NCBI GenBank assembly: GCA_003225315.1
Contig: QHZD01000034.1
Location: forward strand, 26,276-90,275
DNA: 64,000 nucleotides
Direction: 5' to 3'
Source of the DNA: Acidobacteriota bacterium
GTDB lineage: Bacteria; Acidobacteriota; Terriglobia; Acidiferrales; UBA7541
The position numbers and the translations under genes are program-made. Positions 9,027 through 17,184 of this stretch are shown piece after piece (the stretch's first letter is position 1; each line of letters starts with the position of its first letter). The notes under the pieces were generated by a model that did not search any database, was not told where the DNA came from, and worked only from the letters and a program-made list of their open reading frames with translations.

Positions 9027-9094
9027 TCATCCTCCGTAACGGCGCAGAGAAATGCTCTGAGCCGTGGTAATTATAGGTACGCAAGAGCAGAGAA

Positions 9095-9982
9095 TTATGT
9101 TCCCCGTGCGGCCCTGGCAGCACGCTGGCGAACGGGAGAAAGAGTCTCGTTGAGAGAGCCCTGGCGATAGCCTTCGAGGTCCAGGGCAACGTAAGTGAAT
9201 CCCGCGGCTTTCAGGCGGCTGGCGATGGCGGCTGCCATTTCCGGCGCGAGGGCGCGAGGCATTTCTTCGGGAGAGATTTCCACGCGTGCCAGCTTGTCGT
9301 GGAGGCGCACGCGGAATTGGCGGAATCCAAGATCGCGCAGGGTTGCTTCGCCGCGCTCGACGAGGCTGAGACGCTCCGGGGTCACTTCCGTGCCGTACGG
9401 CAAACGCGAAGCGAGACAAGCCGAAGCGGGGCGGTCCCACGTTGGCAAACCGGCGCGGCGCGAGAGAAAGCGAATTTCGGATTTTCTCAGGCCGGCGTCG
9501 AGAAGCGGCGCCAGGACCTGGTGCTCCATGGCGGCGCGATGACCGGGGCGAAAATCGAGAGTATCATCGGCGTTCACACCGTAAGCGACAGCGGCAAAAC
9601 CGCGCGCCTTCGCCAAATCATCCAGCGCCGAGAACAATTCGTCCTTGCAGAAATAGCAGCGGTCGGCAGCGTTGGCGCGGTAAGCGGGATTATCCATTTC
9701 GTGCGTTTCGATAAACTCGTGGGGCAAGCCCAGCTTGCTGACAAATTCTTCTACTATGGCGCGATCGTGAGCGGAGTAACTCGGCGAGAGAGCGGTGACA
9801 GAAAGAGCGCGACCCGCGAGCGCTTCCTGGGCAGCCCAGGCCAAATAAGCCGAATCCGCGCCACCCGAGAGCGCGACAATGATGGAAGGAATTTTAGCGA
9901 GGCGAGCGAGCAGAAGATTTTCTCTTTCTTCCGCGGGCATAGCGTCGCTCTCTGCTTTTCGAATATGAACGAGCTCTTTCAT
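9095..9982 (-). CDS. larE: LarE, sulfur transferase for the nickel-pincer nucleotide cofactor
   Basis: LarE adenylates the pyridinium dicarboxylate nucleotide and adds sulfur to its two carboxylates. The 295-residue protein has the PP-loop SGGADS at 39-44 and the family motif ACLASRLPYG. It carries Cys109 and Cys112 (RCYFCKD) as well as Cys189 in ACLAS. A three-Cys set fits the LarE subtype that holds a [4Fe-4S] cluster and recycles sulfur, rather than the sacrificial single-Cys type; that subtype call is inference. I chose ATG 9982; the frame extends further upstream, but only into the POTRA gene. Confidence 0.9.
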   Translation of the reverse strand: MKELVHIRKAESDAMPAEERENLLLARLAKIPSIIVALSGGADSAYLAWAAQEALAGRALSVTALSPSYSAHDRAIVEEFVSKLGLPHEFIETHEMDNPAYRANAADRCYFCKDELFSALDDLAKARGFAAVAYGVNADDTLDFRPGHRAAMEHQVLAPLLDAGLRKSEIRFLSRRAGLPTWDRPASACLASRLPYGTEVTPERLSLVERGEATLRDLGFRQFRVRLHDKLARVEISPEEMPRALAPEMAAAIASRLKAAGFTYVALDLEGYRQGSLNETLSPVRQRAARAARGT

Positions 9983-10040
9983 CTCAGCCAGAGTATATCG
10001 CAGAGTGCCGCTGGCATTGCAGATTGCGCCACGGCAGAAG

Positions 10041-11354
10041 TCACTTGAAATCCAGAAGCACGTCCACGGTGCCTTTGGCTGCATCCGTTTGCAGCCAATG
10101 GCCGACGTTATCATAGTGCACCGGCAATTCCCCGAAGACCAGTTCCTGGTGAGATTGCAGCTTGGTGAGTAGTTCTTCAAACTTCGCTTTGTCGAAGAGT
10201 TCACCGGCGGTGATCGGCCAGGCGGCGTGGAGCTTCCGCTCAGCGGCGGGAGAAATTCCGGTGAGAATCATTTTGCCGAAGCGGTATTGCGGCCCTTCTT
10301 GAATGCTCACGGAATAGGAAACGGTGTGCGTCTGATCGTTGTACGCCGGAACTTGATCAAGCTTGGCCTCGAGGTAGCCGCGATGGGCATATTCTTCGCG
10401 AGCGCGATCCCAGCCGCCTTCGATCCGCATACCATCCGCGATATCCCCTGGCTTGAGTCCGAGGAGACCGCTCAGCGTGAACTCCGACACAAGAGTGTTC
10501 CCAGACCAATGGACTTCCTTCCAGCGATAGACATCGCCGGGCGCCACGGGAACATAAATCGGAATCTGCGATGGCAGTTTCTGATTGGGATCGCCGGTTA
10601 GCTGCACTTCCGGAGGCCCGAGCTTCACGCGCAAGTACCCCTGCTGCAAGTAAATGGGCCTTATCGCTTCTGAAAGGAAAAGATCGATGGTCAATCGCGA
10701 ATAAGGCTTTCCAATTACTTCGGATAGATGCTGCTGGACGGCTTTGGAGTTCAGAAGGGCCGGATCGCTGAATTCCAGCTTTGCGATTTGGAGTGCGCCG
10801 CCTTCGACATGAAATTCCTGGACGTTGCCTTCACCGCTCGGGTTGGCGATAACGGTGTGTTCAAGCGACCCTTGCACTCCGCGCGAGGTGAGCAATTCCT
10901 TCACGGCCTCAACGGCCTGGTCCACGGCGGCGCCGGCTTCCGGAAGCGTTCCATCGAAGAACGGAAGCTTGCCACGAATGGCATCGCCGAGGGCCGAATC
11001 CGCAAGCCACGGAATATTGTCGAAGTAGACGGGGATTCGAGGCGATTCCTCCACGTGATAAGTCACCAGAACACTGGCGAGCTTCGTCTGAAAGTTGTAA
11101 CTCACTTTAGCGAAGAGCCCGCTTTGGACGAGTTTGTCGGCAGCGGTCTGCAAATCATCACGGCCGATCTGAGAACCAGGAACTAGGCCGGTTATGGCGA
11201 TGATTTGAGTTTCGGTAAGGTGTTTTTCGCCGTCGACGTGGACTTCGCGCAACGGAGCACTGACAGGATCCGGAGACTGCGCCCATGCAGGGAATTCGAC
11301 CGGCAGCAGAAGTAGAGAGAGAGCGCAGAGACATGCGCGAAAATAGCGAACCAT
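10041..11354 (-). CDS. POTRA-domain outer-membrane assembly-like protein without a barrel
   Basis: A 437-residue protein with a signal peptide ending PAWAQ. At least three POTRA-like segments are visible, among them REVHVDGEKHLTETQIIAIT, the GNTLVSEFTLSGLLGLKPGD segment and the IQEGPQYRFGKMILTG segment. POTRA repeats are the periplasmic part of BamA/TamA-type proteins, which insert beta-barrels. No C-terminal barrel follows: the protein stops at VDVLLDFK. It may be a periplasmic adaptor for a separate barrel. It lies 29 bases after glmS in the same direction. Confidence 0.8.
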   Translation of the reverse strand: MVRYFRACLCALSLLLLPVEFPAWAQSPDPVSAPLREVHVDGEKHLTETQIIAITGLVPGSQIGRDDLQTAADKLVQSGLFAKVSYNFQTKLASVLVTYHVEESPRIPVYFDNIPWLADSALGDAIRGKLPFFDGTLPEAGAAVDQAVEAVKELLTSRGVQGSLEHTVIANPSGEGNVQEFHVEGGALQIAKLEFSDPALLNSKAVQQHLSEVIGKPYSRLTIDLFLSEAIRPIYLQQGYLRVKLGPPEVQLTGDPNQKLPSQIPIYVPVAPGDVYRWKEVHWSGNTLVSEFTLSGLLGLKPGDIADGMRIEGGWDRAREEYAHRGYLEAKLDQVPAYNDQTHTVSYSVSIQEGPQYRFGKMILTGISPAAERKLHAAWPITAGELFDKAKFEELLTKLQSHQELVFGELPVHYDNVGHWLQTDAAKGTVDVLLDFK

Positions 11355-11383
11355 AGTTTCTATATTAACGGAAACGGGGTGGG

Positions 11384-13249
11384 CTACTCCACGGTGACGG
11401 ACTTAGCCAGATTGCGCGGCTGGTCGACATCGCAACCGCGGCGCACGGCGATGTGATAGGCCAGCAGTTGCAGAGGAATGATTTCCAGCAGCGGGACCAG
11501 CAACTCCGGCGCGGGCGGAAGCTCGATAATGTGATCGGAGGCTTCGCGGGCAAGATGATCTCCCGTGGTGACGATGGAAATGACGATGCCGTCGCGGGCC
11601 TTGACTTCCTTGATGTTCGAAACACTTTTTTCGTAGCGGGTCATGGCTTCGGGGTCGGAATCGTCGCGTGTCGCCAAAACAACGACCGGCAGGTTTTCGT
11701 CAATCAATGCGTTCGGACCGTGCTTCATTTCGCCCGCCGGATAACCTTCCGCATGAATGTAGGAAATTTCCTTGAGCTTCAGCGCCCCTTCAAGCGCGAT
11801 AGGATAGTGGATGCCCCTGCCCAGATAGAGAAAATCGGTGTAGCGAAAGAACTGCCGCGCCAGATTTTCGTAGAAACCCGATTCATCCGCTTGGAGAACG
11901 GTTTCGATCTTGTGAGGGATGCGGGTGAATTCCTGCATCAAGGTTCTGGCGGCTTCTTCGCTGAGCTTGCCGCGAACCTGGCCGAGATAGGAAGCGAGCA
12001 GAAGCAGAGCAGTTAATTGTGACGTGAAAGCCTTGGTGGAGGCCACGCCTATTTCCGGCCCAGCGTGCGTGGGAATTGTGCCGTTTGCTTCGCGCGTGAT
12101 CATCGAGCCGATCACATTGCAGATGGCCAGCGAGGGCGAACCTTTCTGTTTTGCTTCGCGCTGCGCGGCAAGGGTGTCCGCCGTTTCGCCGGACTGGCTG
12201 ATGCAGACGGTCAACGTTTTCGCGTCCACAATGGGATCGCGATAACGGAATTCGCTCCCGTAATCGACTTCGACTTGAAGACGCGCAAGGCGCTCAATCA
12301 TGAATTTTGCGGCCAGCCCGGCGTGCCAGCTCGTGCCGCAGGCGACGATGCGCACGTGTTGAAATTCACGGAATTGCTTTTCCGTAATGGCCATCTCATC
12401 CAGAAAGACTTTTCCAGTGTCCTGTGAGATGCGGCCGAGCAGGGTATCGCGAACGGCGCGCGGCTGCTCAAAAATCTCCTTCTGCATGAAGTGCTTGTAG
12501 CCGCCCTTTTCCGCCATGATGGGGTCCCAGGCGACGTGCTGCGCGGGGCGCTCGACGGGACAGCCGTCGTGATCCATTACCCGCACACCTTTCGCGGTGA
12601 GAACGGCAATGTCGCCATCCGCCAGGAAAAACATTTCGCGCGTGTGCTGGAGCAGTGCGGGGATGTCGCTAGCGACAAAATATTCTCCTTCTCCGAGACC
12701 AATCACGGACGGCGGGCCAAGGCGCGCCGCAACAATCTTCTGAGGATCATTTGCAGAGAGAAAGACCAGCGCGTAGATGCCGCGCAATTCCTTTAGGGAG
12801 CGGCGAACCGCTTCTTCAAGCGGAACGCCGCCTTGCGAATTCTTTTCCACCAGGTGCGCCACAATCTCGGTGTCGGTTTCCGTGGCGAACTTGTGGCCTT
12901 CTTTTTGCAGCTTTTTCTTCAGTTCGAGGTAATTCTCGATAATTCCATTGTGGACGACGACGATTTGGCCGGTGCAATCGCGATGCGGATGGGCGTTCTC
13001 TTCTGTGGGGCGGCCGTGCGTGGCCCAGCGTGTATGGCCGATTCCGTAGGTGCCTTCGAGCGGAGACTTGGTGATGGCCTCTTCGAGATTACGAAGTTTT
13101 CCCGGAGCGCGGCGGATTTCCAGCTTCCCGGACTGCGGCACAACGGCGATGCCGGCAGAATCATAGCCGCGGTACTCGAGCTTGCGCAGGCCTTCGATGA
13201 TGACAGGCACGACTTTCTTGGGCCCGATATAGCCGACTATTCCGCACAT
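11384..13249 (-). CDS. glmS: Glutamine--fructose-6-phosphate aminotransferase (isomerizing)
   Basis: Makes glucosamine-6-phosphate from fructose-6-phosphate and glutamine, feeding peptidoglycan and LPS. The 621-residue protein opens [12 protein letters not shown], with Cys2 the glutaminase nucleophile. Motifs [11 protein letters not shown] and HNGIIENY mark the N-terminal Ntn domain, and two SIS isomerase domains follow ([25 protein letters not shown] end). ATG 13249 is preceded by AAGGAG at 9 bases, whereas the longer upstream frame has none. I looked for a glmS ribozyme in the 83 bases upstream and do not see room for one. Confidence 0.97.
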   Translation of the reverse strand: MCGIVGYIGPKKVVPVIIEGLRKLEYRGYDSAGIAVVPQSGKLEIRRAPGKLRNLEEAITKSPLEGTYGIGHTRWATHGRPTEENAHPHRDCTGQIVVVHNGIIENYLELKKKLQKEGHKFATETDTEIVAHLVEKNSQGGVPLEEAVRRSLKELRGIYALVFLSANDPQKIVAARLGPPSVIGLGEGEYFVASDIPALLQHTREMFFLADGDIAVLTAKGVRVMDHDGCPVERPAQHVAWDPIMAEKGGYKHFMQKEIFEQPRAVRDTLLGRISQDTGKVFLDEMAITEKQFREFQHVRIVACGTSWHAGLAAKFMIERLARLQVEVDYGSEFRYRDPIVDAKTLTVCISQSGETADTLAAQREAKQKGSPSLAICNVIGSMITREANGTIPTHAGPEIGVASTKAFTSQLTALLLLASYLGQVRGKLSEEAARTLMQEFTRIPHKIETVLQADESGFYENLARQFFRYTDFLYLGRGIHYPIALEGALKLKEISYIHAEGYPAGEMKHGPNALIDENLPVVVLATRDDSDPEAMTRYEKSVSNIKEVKARDGIVISIVTTGDHLAREASDHIIELPPAPELLVPLLEIIPLQLLAYHIAVRRGCDVDQPRNLAKSVTVE

Positions 13250-13332
13250 ACGCGGCGTCTCCTTAGAAAGCTTCCAGCAGCGTAGCAAAGCTCATTGGAC
13301 TTGAGATTGCCGCCGGCAGGGCAGGCGGCAGC

Positions 13333-13575
13333 TCATTCCACGATCTCAAAACGGTATTCTTCGATGACCGTGTTGGTGAGCACTTCTTTCGAAATGTGCT
13401 CCAGCTGTTTCTGAGCCTCGTCGCGGCTCCAGCCATCGAGATTCAGAACGAAAAACTTTCCCTGGCGGACATCGCGCACGGCGGAGTAGCCGAGTCCCGC
13501 GAGGGCGTGCTGAATCGTTTGCCCCTGGGGATCGAGCACCGTGCGCTTTGGCATAACCCAGACGTGTGCTTTCAT
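13333..13575 (-). CDS. purS: PurS subunit of phosphoribosylformylglycinamidine synthase
   Basis: An 80-residue small protein with the PurS pattern: MKAHVWVMPKRTVLDPQG, followed by VRDVRQGKFFVL and a C-terminal ANT/TNTVIEEYRFEI-like end. PurS bridges PurL and PurQ in the three-subunit enzyme that converts FGAR to FGAM in purine synthesis. Neither purQ nor purL is nearby, so this copy is separated from its partners. It sits between the deaminase-family gene (30 bases) and glmS (83 bases) on the same strand. Confidence 0.9.
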   Translation of the reverse strand: MKAHVWVMPKRTVLDPQGQTIQHALAGLGYSAVRDVRQGKFFVLNLDGWSRDEAQKQLEHISKEVLTNTVIEEYRFEIVE

Positions 13576-13605
13576 GGCGTCAGTATAACATTGCCGCAGA
13601 CCGCT

Positions 13606-14604
13606 TCATGCTCCGCGCCCTTCGCCGGCCGGTGAAAAGGCGTATTCGAAGCCCATCTCGGCGATGCGAGCCAGCTCTTCTTCCTGTAGCCCCATGCGCG
13701 CGGCGTTGGCGTACTCTTCGTTGAGCGTGGTGTGAAACATGGCTGGATCATCCGTGGAGAGCACCACCGGTATCCCGTCGCGCAGGAATTTGGGAAGTGG
13801 ATGATCCTCGATTGTGGCTTTCTCGCGTTGGAGTTGACGGGCTAGCACACCGGTTTTCATATTGCTCGCGGGGCAAATCTCAAGCGGGATCTTTCGTTCC
13901 GCTAGCAAATCCATCAGTTCAGGATCGTTGATTGCGGCAATCCCGTGGCCGATGCGCTCCGCACCGAGCAATTCGATGGCTTCGCGAATTTTTTCCGGGC
14001 CGCCGACTTCGCCTGCATGCATTAGCCGGTGCAGGCCCAGTTGCGCAGCGCGGTCGTAAACGCGACGAAATTCCTTGGTGGGAACGCTGAGCTCGTCGCC
14101 GCCGATCCCGAAAGCCACGATCGCTGCCGAATTGCAGCGCTTTGCGGATTCAACCACCTCCATGGCGGCGTCCGCACCGAATTGGCGCGCGGCATCAAAC
14201 ACCCATCGAAACCGGAGCCCACGTTTCTCGAACGGCTCGGTGGCGCGAAGGAGGGCTTCGAAATTTGCTTCCGGCTGCTGTTTTCTGAGGAGCATGACGC
14301 CGATGGAAACAGTGACTTCCGTATAGACCACGCGTTGCGTAAGCAAATGTTCAGCAAGATCGGTGGCGATGAGCGCGTAGTCCTGAGGCTCGCGCAAGAA
14401 CGAAGTGACCCATTTGAAAGCTTCGATGAATTCGGGAAAATCGCGATAGGCGTAACGTCGCCTTACTTCCTCCTCGATTGTGACGGTGGCGTGATGAGCC
14501 GTCAGCGCGCAGACCGTTGCGGGCTGGATGGAGCCTTCAAGATGGAGGTGCAGCTCGGCTTTTGGGAGGGAAGCAATCCGGTCGGAGAGCAAGGGAGGCG
14601 TCAT
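13606..14604 (-). CDS. Adenosine/adenine deaminase-family metallohydrolase
   Basis: A 332-residue amidohydrolase with the zinc motifs AELHLHLEGS (HxH plus substrate Glu region), MHAGEVGG, AERIGHG and LSTDDPAMF. Such enzymes deaminate adenosine, adenine or, in menaquinone synthesis, aminodeoxyfutalosine; sequence alone does not decide. ATG 14604 was preferred over the upstream extension because it begins the family core and lies just beyond the previous gene's stop. Its position next to purS suggests purine metabolism. Confidence 0.88.
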   Translation of the reverse strand: MTPPLLSDRIASLPKAELHLHLEGSIQPATVCALTAHHATVTIEEEVRRRYAYRDFPEFIEAFKWVTSFLREPQDYALIATDLAEHLLTQRVVYTEVTVSIGVMLLRKQQPEANFEALLRATEPFEKRGLRFRWVFDAARQFGADAAMEVVESAKRCNSAAIVAFGIGGDELSVPTKEFRRVYDRAAQLGLHRLMHAGEVGGPEKIREAIELLGAERIGHGIAAINDPELMDLLAERKIPLEICPASNMKTGVLARQLQREKATIEDHPLPKFLRDGIPVVLSTDDPAMFHTTLNEEYANAARMGLQEEELARIAEMGFEYAFSPAGEGRGA

Positions 14605-14614
14605 CCGCGAAAGA

Positions 14615-15481
14615 TCAGTGCGGCAATTGCGGGCTGCCGGCGTTTTTCCATGCCGTGTACCAGAAAGAGCCGACATCCGTGGCCGCATCGGAAAGCTGGC
14701 GAATCAAGATTGCCGCGGCCTGGTTGTAAAAGCGGTCGTAGTATTCGTCGTTGAAGGAGCTCTCGCCTCGACGTGCGTTGCGGTCGGCCAGAAGGATGGT
14801 CTCGAGCCAGCTATGCGAGCTGAGGCAAGCTTCGAACGCGCGATCGGTGGGATCGCTGACAAAGACGGCATCGTTCGGGCGCATGGGAAAAAAAGAAGAA
14901 TAACGGTCAATCAGCGCGGTCCCGAAACGCTCGTTGATTCCCGGCTGGGCACTCAGACGTCCGTCGAAGTTATCGGTCGTGTTGAATGGATCGTGCGCTT
15001 CGGCCACGTAATTCGCGAGGATGGCGGCGTCCAGTCTCGCTTCGTCCCATTTTCCGGCCTTCATCGCTTCGGTCAATTTTTCGCTGTACACGCCAATCTG
15101 CCAGGGAAGAAGGCCATTGGCATCCAGTCTCGGTTTACCGAATTTGGTTACTGCGGCTCTATAGCTGCGCGGCAGGGCTTCGAATGGGAATCGCCCGTAC
15201 TTGTCGAGAAGAATGAAATGATTGCGGCGCTCCGTGGGAGACTTGGCGATGGCATCGAGCGGATCGGTAACGTGTTGCGCCAGCACCGCGCGGCTGGATT
15301 CGAAGAACCCGCGAAACTCCGGCGGAAGAGCTTCGAGCGTGTCTATGGCTTTATTGACGACCAGCCTCTGACCGTTCCTTCCCCAGGCGAAGGAATGATC
15401 GGGGAACAGGAGGCAGAGCACAGTAGAGAAAACGATGGCTCCGGTCCGTCGCCCCGCCTGTGTTATGAACCTTCTCCCCAT
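14615..15481 (-). CDS. Exported zinc-phospholipase C / S1-P1 nuclease-like protein, metal site degenerate
   Basis: A 288-residue secreted protein: signal peptide, then Trp33 right after the predicted cleavage site, as in S1/P1 nucleases and zinc-dependent phospholipases C, whose mature N-terminal Trp binds zinc. His70 and His88 (NHFILLDKYG) look conserved. Compared from memory with the family pattern HxxxDxHxPxH and GIHxxxE, this protein has Asn157, Glu161, Asn167 and Asn183, and Gln38 in place of the early His. Several zinc ligands therefore appear replaced, suggesting a pseudoenzyme or altered metal site. ATG 15481 has AGAGGA 8 bases upstream and is preferred to GTG 15484. Confidence 0.7.
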   Translation of the reverse strand: MGRRFITQAGRRTGAIVFSTVLCLLFPDHSFAWGRNGQRLVVNKAIDTLEALPPEFRGFFESSRAVLAQHVTDPLDAIAKSPTERRNHFILLDKYGRFPFEALPRSYRAAVTKFGKPRLDANGLLPWQIGVYSEKLTEAMKAGKWDEARLDAAILANYVAEAHDPFNTTDNFDGRLSAQPGINERFGTALIDRYSSFFPMRPNDAVFVSDPTDRAFEACLSSHSWLETILLADRNARRGESSFNDEYYDRFYNQAAAILIRQLSDAATDVGSFWYTAWKNAGSPQLPH

Positions 15482-15493
15482 CACGAGATTCCT

Positions 15494-17029
15494 CTATGCC
15501 TGGTTGGCGGCGCGCAAAGTGCTGCGCTTGCGCCCGTAGTTGTAATAAATCACGAGACCAATGGCCATCCACACGAAAAAGCGGATCCAATTCATGATGG
15601 GGAGGCCGGCCATCAGAAGGAGGCAAGTAAGAATCGTCAGAACCGGAGCAATAGGCCCTCCGGGCGCGCGAAAGGCTCGATGGCGATCGGGTTCGCGGTA
15701 GCGGAGAATCAGCACGCCTCCGGCCACCAGAGCGAAAGCAAACAACGTTCCAATGTTCGAGAGATCGGCGAAGGTTCCGATGTCAAGGAGACCCGCGGGA
15801 ATGCCTACGACGAAGCCGGCCATCCAGGTGGAGAAATCCGGCGTTTGAAAGCGCGGATGGACGCGGCCAAAAATCCGGGGGAAAAGACCGTCGCGAGACA
15901 TAGCGAACCAAACACGCGCCTGGCCGATCTGGAAGACCAGCAGGGAAGAGATCATCCCCATGAGCGCGCCAATCAGAACCACCAGCCGCACGCTGGAGAT
16001 GTGCAGCCTCTTGAGTGTGTTGACGACCGGTGCAGCATCATCGACAAGCGTGTCCCAGCGGACAAGTCCGGTGAGCACGACGACGACTGAGATATACAGC
16101 AGGGTACAGACAACAAGAGTCGCGATGATGCCGATGGGCAAATCACGCTGCGGACGTTTGCATTCCTCGGCAGCGGTCGAAACAGAATCGAAACCGATGT
16201 AGGTGAAAAAGACGATTGAACCACCCGTGAGAATGCCCGGCCAGCCGTTGGGAGCGAAGGGGAGCCAATTGGAGGGGTGAATGAAGCGCGAGGCGAAGGA
16301 AATGAACACCAGGATGGCGATGATTTTCAACAGCACCATCACGTTATTGGTCTCCGCCGACTCGCGGATTCCACGAACCAGAATGACCGTCAGAAGCATC
16401 ACGATGATGAACGCGGGCCAGTTGAAGCCGAAATGCCAACCGGGACCGTAAAGCATGTTGCCTTCAAGGTCGGAAAGTCCGCTGGGGAGATAGGCAGGAG
16501 AAATCCAGCGAGGATTCGGATGGACGCCGAACCAGTCCAACAGGTTGACCAGGTGCTGCGAAAACCCGACACTTACGGCCATATTGCTGACGGCGTATTC
16601 CAGGATCAAGTCCCAACCGATGATCCAAGCGACGAGTTCTCCCATTGTGGCGTAGGTATAGGTGTACGCGCTGCCCGCAATCGGAATCATCGCGGCGAGT
16701 TCGGCATAGCACACCGACGCGAATCCACAAGCAATGGCGACGAGAATAAAGGAGAGGGCAATCGCGGGGCCGGCGCCGGGGCGTCCAAACGAAGCCGAAT
16801 GATGAATCAGATATTCGAGGAGCGGTGCGTTCAGGATGGAAGAGGCTTGAAATTTTTGTCCGGCGATCGCCGTGCCGATGATGGTAAAGATGCCCGAACC
16901 GATGACCGCGCCGATGCCGAGCGACGTCAGGCTCAGCCACCCAAGGGATTTTTTTAATCGGACTTCCGCATTTTCCGAATCCGAGATCAGTTGATCGATA
17001 CCCTTGCAGCGGAAGAGATGTAACGCCAC
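15494..17029 (-). CDS. APC-superfamily amino acid permease (cationic amino acid transporter type)
   Basis: A 511-residue inner-membrane transporter with about 12-14 hydrophobic segments. The substrate-binding helix motif GIGAVIGSGIFTIIG lies in TM1, and the family pattern continues with AGSAYTYTYATMGELVAWIIGWDLILEY-type sequence (TM3) and FFTYIGFDSVSTAAEE (TM6). It most resembles CAT/YfnA-type amino acid:proton transporters; the substrate is not predictable. GTG 17029 has GGAG about 7 bases upstream. It is the first gene of the minus-strand run that continues to about 6.6 kb. Confidence 0.9.
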   Translation of the reverse strand: MALHLFRCKGIDQLISDSENAEVRLKKSLGWLSLTSLGIGAVIGSGIFTIIGTAIAGQKFQASSILNAPLLEYLIHHSASFGRPGAGPAIALSFILVAIACGFASVCYAELAAMIPIAGSAYTYTYATMGELVAWIIGWDLILEYAVSNMAVSVGFSQHLVNLLDWFGVHPNPRWISPAYLPSGLSDLEGNMLYGPGWHFGFNWPAFIIVMLLTVILVRGIRESAETNNVMVLLKIIAILVFISFASRFIHPSNWLPFAPNGWPGILTGGSIVFFTYIGFDSVSTAAEECKRPQRDLPIGIIATLVVCTLLYISVVVVLTGLVRWDTLVDDAAPVVNTLKRLHISSVRLVVLIGALMGMISSLLVFQIGQARVWFAMSRDGLFPRIFGRVHPRFQTPDFSTWMAGFVVGIPAGLLDIGTFADLSNIGTLFAFALVAGGVLILRYREPDRHRAFRAPGGPIAPVLTILTCLLLMAGLPIMNWIRFFVWMAIGLVIYYNYGRKRSTLRAANQA

Positions 17030-17184
17030 TCATGCGCTCCGATCGCATCCGGGCAAACCGGAAGCCTGAAATGATCCAGCACGCTTTTGAGGAATGAACG
17101 CGCCTCAATGTACCCCGAGAAGCCCCCTCACGCAACCGCTCGGCGAAGCCGGCCGACGCGGTCGCGTTCTAAGCGGTATCCCCT

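Noticed and set aside
13250..13332. glmS ribozyme or riboswitch
   Set aside because: Only 83 bases separate purS and glmS, and I see no ribozyme core in them.
14528..16090. 520-codon plus-strand open frame
   Set aside because: It is antisense to the phospholipase-like and permease genes, whose motifs and signal peptide are clear; composition is Arg/His/Gly-rich as in shadow frames.
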